Below, one piece after another: positions 59,171-64,000 of a stretch of 64,000 nt of DNA. The translations under genes were made by a program, and so were the position numbers. A model generated the notes under the pieces. That model saw nothing but the letters and a program-made list of their open reading frames with translations. It was not told the DNA's origin and made no database searches. This DNA comes from Arcobacter acticola (GTDB taxonomy: Bacteria; Campylobacterota; Campylobacteria; Campylobacterales; Arcobacteraceae), in the NCBI RefSeq assembly GCF_013177675.1, contig NZ_CP042652.1, forward strand, positions 2,108,001 through 2,172,000, read 5' to 3'. Position 1 is the stretch's first letter. Each line of letters starts with the position of its first letter.

Positions 59171-60361
59171 TCAAGCGTTTATCATGGTTCCCATATTCCA
59201 AATAGGCATAAATATTGCCAATACAATCCAAAGTATTAAAGCCATAATCACAATCAAAAATATAGGTTGTATTAAAGACGTTAGCAAATTCATTTTATCA
59301 TAAAATCTATTTTTATAAATCTTTCTTATTTCACCTATTGTAATACCCAAAGAGTTTGAAATCTCTCCTGTATTTATAAGATTTAAAACTATATCATCAA
59401 ATATATTTGTTTTTAAAAAAGAGTCATTGATACTTTTTCCATTTTGTAATAAATTATCAATTAGTGCTATTTTATCTAACAAATATTTGTTTTTTAATAA
59501 AATTTTTGATGAAATAAAGGCTTTGTGAAATTCATAATTTGATTTTAGCATTATATCTATTACTAAAAACAATTTATAAAGTTGCATATTTAAATAAACA
59601 TCTTTAACTAAGAATATTTTTTCAATCAAAAGCTTATGAATCACGTATTCGAAATTTTTATTATATTTATAAAAAAATATAAGCCCAAAAGAAAATACCA
59701 GTAGAAATAAAAAAATCAAGTAAGAATAGTTTTCTAAAATATGCTGTGTTTCCAATAATATTTCAGTTGCAAGGGGTAATTGATTTTGGCTTTGTTCAAA
59801 AATCATTTTAAATTTTGGAATAACAAAAGTAAAAATCGATATTAATGAAATAAAAAAACTTATGATTAAAATTATGGGATATGATATTGCTTTTATAAAA
59901 CTCTTTTTAATTTCCGAATCTTCTGTTAACAACTGACTCAATGCTTTCATATTTGAAGCTAAGTTTCCATATTTTTGAGATATTTCTAAAAAAGATAAAA
60001 CTATATGATTAATCTGAAAATTATCCAAGTTTTCACTTATTGATTTTCCATTTGATAAACTATATTTAATAGCTTTTAAAAATTCTAAGATATTTTTATC
60101 TTTTTTATTTTTTATCAAAATTTCAAGGGCATCATTTATGTTTATATTTGCTTGTAACATCAAATTTAATTCATAAAAAAGTAGATTTAACTTTTTGTCA
60201 TTTATTCTTTTTTTATTAAAATAGTTTAAATCAAATGTTTTTTTGTACTCTTCAATACTAATTATATTTTTAGGAAGTTTTTCATTTGTGATATTACTAC
60301 TTTCAAGTGTAATTTCTTTTATAAAACTTGCATCTTGATATTTTATTTTATACTTTTTCAT
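59171..60361 (-). CDS. type II secretion / type IV pilus inner-membrane platform protein (GspF/PilC family)
   Basis: A 396-residue protein with two repeated cytoplasmic T2SSF domains (about 55-185 and 260-385) and three membrane helices (near 160-185, 210-230 and 365-388). Segments LLFYELNLMLQANININDALEIL and LVIDIMLKSNYEFHKAF are the paired F-domain starts. It partners the ATPase encoded just upstream and shares one base with it. Confidence 0.85.
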   Translation of the reverse strand: MKKYKIKYQDASFIKEITLESSNITNEKLPKNIISIEEYKKTFDLNYFNKKRINDKKLNLLFYELNLMLQANININDALEILIKNKKDKNILEFLKAIKYSLSNGKSISENLDNFQINHIVLSFLEISQKYGNLASNMKALSQLLTEDSEIKKSFIKAISYPIILIISFFISLISIFTFVIPKFKMIFEQSQNQLPLATEILLETQHILENYSYLIFLFLLVFSFGLIFFYKYNKNFEYVIHKLLIEKIFLVKDVYLNMQLYKLFLVIDIMLKSNYEFHKAFISSKILLKNKYLLDKIALIDNLLQNGKSINDSFLKTNIFDDIVLNLINTGEISNSLGITIGEIRKIYKNRFYDKMNLLTSLIQPIFLIVIMALILWIVLAIFMPIWNMGTMINA

Positions 60362-61722
60362 CAGTATGAAATCACTTTATAAACTTCATCTAAAGAAGTA
60401 ATATTTTCTTCAACTTTTTGTTTTCCATCATCTAACATAGTTTTAAATTTTATAGTTTTAAGATACTCTTTTATTTCATTTATATCTGATTTTTTAAATA
60501 TAAAAGAAGATATCTTTTCATCAATTCTTAAAATCTCAGCAATATTTGATCTATCATAATACTTTGTAAAATTACATTTCTCACACCCTTTTGCTTTACA
60601 AAAATTACAATAGTTCAAAACTAATCTTTGTGCCATAATAAGTTTTAATGTACTAGAAATCAAAAATGGATCTGCATCTAAATCTACAAGTCTAGAAATA
60701 GTCTCAACGGCATTATTAGCATGAATACTAGCAATCACTAAGTGTCCAGTAAGAGACGCTTGTAGGGCAATATCCAAAGAAAATTTATCTCTGACTTCTC
60801 CAATAAAAATCACATCTGGATCTTGTCTTAAAATATTTTTTAATACAAGTTCAAAACTAAGTCCAATTTTATTGTTTATTGCAACTTGACAAATTGAATC
60901 TATTTTATATTCAATTGGATCTTCAACTGTAATAATCTTTTTTTCTTCACTATCTAACTCTTTTAAAATAGAGTATAAAGTTGTAGTTTTACCACTTCCC
61001 GTTGGTCCGGAAATCAATATCAAACCTTGAGTTAATTTTAGTGATTCATTTAAAATTTCAAGTAAATTCGAAGATAATCCTAAAGTTCTTAGATTTTTAT
61101 TTATATTTTTATTATCTAAAACCCTTAAAACAATTGATTCTGAATCAATTGTAGGCATAGTTGAAACTCTAAAATCAAAATTCTTCTCATTTATAAGTAA
61201 AGAGAATCTTCCATCAAGTGGAATTCTAACTTGAGTAATATCTAAGTTAGAAATTAATTTAATATAAGAAGAAATATATTTAAAAAAATCATATTCAAAG
61301 GCAAAAAATGTTTTTAATCTTCCATCAACTCTAAATTTAAATAAAATCAAATCCATATATCTTTCAATATGTATATCACTAGCTCGTAATTCAACAGAGA
61401 AAAGCAATACTTCTTCTAGAAAATCACTTATATATTTTTCAAAACTATTCTGAAAAATCGACTTAGAAGCTAAATTAAATAAAGCTATTTTTTTATCAAG
61501 ATTACTTAAAATAAATAAAAGCTCAAGCTCATTAATCTCTTGATAACTAATCAATTTATCAAAATCATCTTTTACTGTTAGAAGATTTGAGTTAGAACAA
61601 ACTGCAATTTTTAGATATATATTATCCTCATAAATAGGAATTATTTTATTATTGATAAAATATTCTTTCCCATACTTTTCAAATAACGAATAATCAATAA
61701 ATGTTTTTAAGATACTCTTCAT
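60361..61722 (-). CDS. type II secretion / type IV pilus assembly ATPase (GspE/PilB family)
   Basis: 453 residues. The N-terminal domain is short. The core has a DIHIE motif (RASDIHIERY), Walker A ISGPTGSGKTTTLYS, the Asp box VEDPIEY, Walker B DPDVIFIGEVRD and the His box LTGHLVIASIHANNA. A tetracysteine zinc element C-x2-C-x4-C-x2-C (CNFCKAKGCEKC) marks it as an assembly ATPase (GspE/PilB), not a PilT retraction ATPase. It overlaps the upstream gene by 29 bp. Confidence 0.9.
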   Translation of the reverse strand: MKSILKTFIDYSLFEKYGKEYFINNKIIPIYEDNIYLKIAVCSNSNLLTVKDDFDKLISYQEINELELLFILSNLDKKIALFNLASKSIFQNSFEKYISDFLEEVLLFSVELRASDIHIERYMDLILFKFRVDGRLKTFFAFEYDFFKYISSYIKLISNLDITQVRIPLDGRFSLLINEKNFDFRVSTMPTIDSESIVLRVLDNKNINKNLRTLGLSSNLLEILNESLKLTQGLILISGPTGSGKTTTLYSILKELDSEEKKIITVEDPIEYKIDSICQVAINNKIGLSFELVLKNILRQDPDVIFIGEVRDKFSLDIALQASLTGHLVIASIHANNAVETISRLVDLDADPFLISSTLKLIMAQRLVLNYCNFCKAKGCEKCNFTKYYDRSNIAEILRIDEKISSFIFKKSDINEIKEYLKTIKFKTMLDDGKQKVEENITSLDEVYKVISY

Positions 61723-62410
61723 CTGCTAACTCCAATCTTATTTTTTTATTTTTATTTTCTAAAACAATAGAATTTCTGTTAATTTCATTAACTTTAAATC
61801 CATCAATTATCTCACCTTCTTTTAACCAAATATCATTTATTAAAATATATTCAGCAATTATCGCTTTTAGTTCATAATTATTTTGTGGAATTGGTATTTT
61901 AGTGATTTTAATTTCCTTAGCTATTTCAGATTTCTTTTTAACTATAGGTTTTATTTTCTCAAATTTTTTTATATAAAATTTATTTAGATCAATTTTTAAA
62001 TCAAAAAAATGTGCATTTAAATCTTTTTTATCAGACATAGTAATTAAATTTATTTTTGTAAAACTATTTATATTTTCAATCTCTTTTATAAATAAAGGAA
62101 GTTGTTCTATTTTTGCTTCTATTTTTAAATCTACAATATTCTTTTTATTATTTAAAGAAAGAATTTCTATATTATTTTCCTTTGCCCTATTTTCAAGATT
62201 TGAGAAAAATTCTAAAAAAGAACTTTGAAATTTCTTATTTTCATACTCTTTAAAATTTATTTTGTTTTTTATGGCAATTGGTTCTTCTAAAACAAAAAAA
62301 GAACTTGAGAAATAATACAAAAGATATAAAAGCAAAAGAGGCAAAAGATATAGTTCAATTTTAGTTTTTAATGAAGCATTGGCAAATTTATTATTTATAT
62401 AAGTTAACAT
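61694..62410 (-). CDS. membrane protein resembling a PilO-PilP (GspM-GspC) fusion
   Basis: A 238-residue protein with one membrane helix near residues 20-42, a coiled/ferredoxin-like periplasmic part (about 55-150) as in PilO or GspM, a Lys/Ile/Pro linker, and a C-terminal domain ELKAIIAEYILINDIWLKEG...VNEINRNSIVLENKNKKIRL. The last pattern is that of the small beta domain of PilP, MshK and GspC. The assignment is from pattern and context only. It overlaps both neighbours (29 and 20 bp). Confidence 0.6.
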   Translation of the reverse strand: MLTYINNKFANASLKTKIELYLLPLLLLYLLYYFSSSFFVLEEPIAIKNKINFKEYENKKFQSSFLEFFSNLENRAKENNIEILSLNNKKNIVDLKIEAKIEQLPLFIKEIENINSFTKINLITMSDKKDLNAHFFDLKIDLNKFYIKKFEKIKPIVKKKSEIAKEIKITKIPIPQNNYELKAIIAEYILINDIWLKEGEIIDGFKVNEINRNSIVLENKNKKIRLELADEEYLKNIY

Positions 62411-63284
62411 AAGCTGTCACCTCATAGAGTTCCTTTTTTTCATCAAAATATATTGATGAAGAAATCAAACTTTTTTTATACTCTTTTAAAAATAGATATA
62501 AGTTATCTTTAATTTGGGAATTTAGAACAATTTTTATTTTTGGTTTTTTATATTCAAAAGATATTATTTGTAAACTATATTTATTTAGGTTTTCTAAAAT
62601 TCCATTAAAATCATTTTCAAGGCTTACAAAAGTATGCTCTTTTTTGAATTCTTCGTAATTTAAACTTTGAGTATTTGTTGTTGGATTTTCAATTTTTTGT
62701 GAACTATTTTGTTCTATATAATAAATGCAAATATATACTAATATAAAAAGGTAAATCAAATAAAAAATGAAACTATTATTTTTTCTCTTATTTATATTTT
62801 TTAAATTGCTTTTTTTATTTCTTTGAAAATATTTATCTTTTAGTTCTTTTAGTTCATCTGCTTTTATTTTTTTATAGTTATTTACTTTTGTATTAAATTT
62901 TTTATTTATAAAATCAAGAAATTCTTCAATAGTTAAAGAAAATTCAATAGCTTGATAGTAATAAAAAACACCATTTTTATATAAACAAAAAAACTTATCT
63001 GTAAGATATAAATCTAATCCTTCACTAATATCATCATAAAAAAGCTCAAAAACTTGAAATTCTGCATTTGTGAATTTATTATCTATAAGAATAATTTGAT
63101 ACTGTTTTAGTTCTTGAAGATATGTAGTATAAATCAAATCATTACTTGAGTATTCTTTATTATTTAAATTCAAAGATGTCGTAACAAAATTTTTTAAACT
63201 ATTATTATCTATTTCTTCTGAAACATCTAGTTCAAGTGAAAAGATTTGTTCTGTTGAAATATAATTTATCATAAAGCAATCCAT
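62391..63284 (-). CDS. membrane protein resembling a PilM-PilN (GspL-like) fusion
   Basis: 297 residues: an N-terminal cytoplasmic part (about 1-150), a basic linker, one membrane helix (about 173-190, FIFYLIYLFILVYICIYYIE) and a periplasmic C-terminal domain (about 215-297) with beta-alpha pattern like PilN/GspL. This cytoplasm-helix-periplasm layout is that of GspL, equal to PilM plus PilN. The actin-like motifs of PilM are not clear. A second ATG at 63272, with GGA seven bases upstream, may be the true start. First gene of the operon. Confidence 0.55.
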   Translation of the reverse strand: MDCFMINYISTEQIFSLELDVSEEIDNNSLKNFVTTSLNLNNKEYSSNDLIYTTYLQELKQYQIILIDNKFTNAEFQVFELFYDDISEGLDLYLTDKFFCLYKNGVFYYYQAIEFSLTIEEFLDFINKKFNTKVNNYKKIKADELKELKDKYFQRNKKSNLKNINKRKNNSFIFYLIYLFILVYICIYYIEQNSSQKIENPTTNTQSLNYEEFKKEHTFVSLENDFNGILENLNKYSLQIISFEYKKPKIKIVLNSQIKDNLYLFLKEYKKSLISSSIYFDEKKELYEVTAYVNLYK

Positions 63285-63411
63285 ATATAATTTTTTTAGT
63301 TATTAAAAATTATACAATAAAGAGCTTAAGGCAAGATATAAAATAATATTTTTATTTATTTAATAAGTGGATTGTTTAGTGTAATATAAAGAAGAGGTAG
63401 TTCCTCTTCTT

Positions 63412-64000
63412 TTAGAAAGTTACGTCGTAACCTAAGTCTTTAAGTCCTTGTCTGTCTTTTGTCCAACCTTTTTTAATTGAAACAAATAGCTCTAAATAGC
63501 ACTTTTTACCTGTTAGTTTTTCTATTTTTTCTCTTGCATCTTTTCCAATTCTTTTAATTGCAACTGCATTTTTTCCAATAATCATACCTTTTTGAGTAGA
63601 TTTTTGAACAATAATAGTAGCTTTTACAACATCTACATTATCTTTTTCTTCAACTTTATTGATTAGAACATCTGTTTCATATGGAATTTCATCTGAAATA
63701 TTTTCAAAAATTGATTCTCTAATAAACTCTTTAAATAAATCTCTCATATTTTCAGTAGTCATAATTTCTGGATCAAATAAATATGGATGAACTGGTAAAT
63801 GTTTTACAACATCATTTAAAATATCAGCTTTTGTAGTTTGTTTTTTTATAGAAATTGGAATTACAGCTTCGTATCTATCACTGTATTTTTCATATTCTTT
63901 GATTTTTTCTAAAACTTCAGCATTTGATACAAAATCAATTTTTGTAAGAAGTAAGATGTGTTTTACATTTTTCTTATTTTTTACTAAAAAATCTTCATAA
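63412..64000 (-). CDS. era: GTPase Era, 5' end outside window
   Basis: Era binds 16S rRNA and acts in 30S maturation. The frame is open from 64000 to the stop at 63412, giving the last 196 residues. The G4 motif ILLLTKIDF is seen near the start, then VIPISIKKQTTKADIL (G5-like SI), HPYLFDPEIMTTENMRDLF and the C-terminal KH domain with QKGMIIGKNAVAIKRIG and ELFVSIKKGWTKD. The internal Met at 63762 is not a start. It is 127 bp upstream of the pilus-type operon. Confidence 0.94.
   Translation of the reverse strand, partial: YEDFLVKNKKNVKHILLLTKIDFVSNAEVLEKIKEYEKYSDRYEAVIPISIKKQTTKADILNDVVKHLPVHPYLFDPEIMTTENMRDLFKEFIRESIFENISDEIPYETDVLINKVEEKDNVDVVKATIIVQKSTQKGMIIGKNAVAIKRIGKDAREKIEKLTGKKCYLELFVSIKKGWTKDRQGLKDLGYDVTF

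Noticed and set aside
1-64000. CRISPR arrays, prophage, tRNA or rRNA genes, phage-defence islands
   Set aside because: No spaced direct repeats, no phage structural genes and no cloverleaf candidates were seen; apart from the single IS and the fmt-birA break, the regions read as chromosomal core or metabolic genes.

Overview
The window is AT-rich DNA from a member of the Campylobacterota, most likely the Arcobacter group. The basis is family-level protein resemblance, the low GC, the conserved blocks rplU-rpmA-obgE-proB-fmt and rpmH-rnpA-yidD-yidC-jag-mnmE, a Wolinella-type (clade II) nitrous oxide reductase cluster, and helical-cell-shape hydrolases of the Csd3/Csd6 type. No rRNA, tRNA, CRISPR array or prophage was seen. 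No gene-free stretch exceeds about 200 bases.

Layout. 1-8.7 kb: biotin ligase (cut by the window edge), an AEC transporter and a GAF histidine kinase that break the usual fmt-birA neighbourhood, then fmt, proB, obgE, rpmA, rplU, a RidA protein and dnaG. 8.8-12.4 kb: a forward block with a LapB-like TPR protein, rnc, aroC and an M15 peptidase. 12.6-16.4 kb: cell wall and housekeeping genes (S11 carboxypeptidase, htpX, a 5'-nucleotidase, a SixA-like phosphatase, a secreted protein of unknown function). 16.4-21.1 kb: mnmE-jag-yidC-yidD-rnpA-rpmH, all read leftwards; rnpA appears to start at ATT. 21.1-28.1 kb: clpB with a HAIR-like operator, rnhB, a membrane diguanylate cyclase with a c-type haem motif, a thiamine-binding-like protein, and msrA/msrB. 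28.1-33.5 kb: a signalling operon with a hybrid kinase carrying three substrate-binding domains, a lone receiver, and a receiver joined to a kinase-like region that lacks the phospho-accepting histidine. 33.6-36.5 kb: FAH-family enzyme, DsrE-like protein, Nudix hydrolase and bioA. 36.6-40.7 kb: a sensor kinase gene split by a complete 1485-bp IS4-type insertion sequence with 17-bp inverted repeats and a 7-bp target duplication. 40.8-42.3 kb: purH.

42.5-52.6 kb is a complete nos gene set for respiratory reduction of nitrous oxide: nosY, a nosL-like gene, nosZ, nosB, nosD, nosG, nosC1, nosC2, nosH, nosF, nosL. Three FNR-type boxes precede nosY, nosZ and nosB, which suggests three oxygen-controlled transcription units. 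NosZ is the Sec-exported catalytic enzyme with a haem c domain. NosG, NosH, NosC1 and NosC2 are likely to carry electrons to it. NosD, NosF, NosY and NosL are likely to serve copper-site maturation.

52.7-64 kb: purL, a divergent pair of peptidoglycan hydrolases (Csd6-like and Csd3-like), a MerR-type regulator, folE, a CorA transporter, a compact type IV pilus/type II secretion mini-operon (GspF, GspE and two membrane proteins that look like fused PilO-PilP and PilM-PilN), and the 3' part of era. All assignments come from reading motifs and architecture; no database search was possible.
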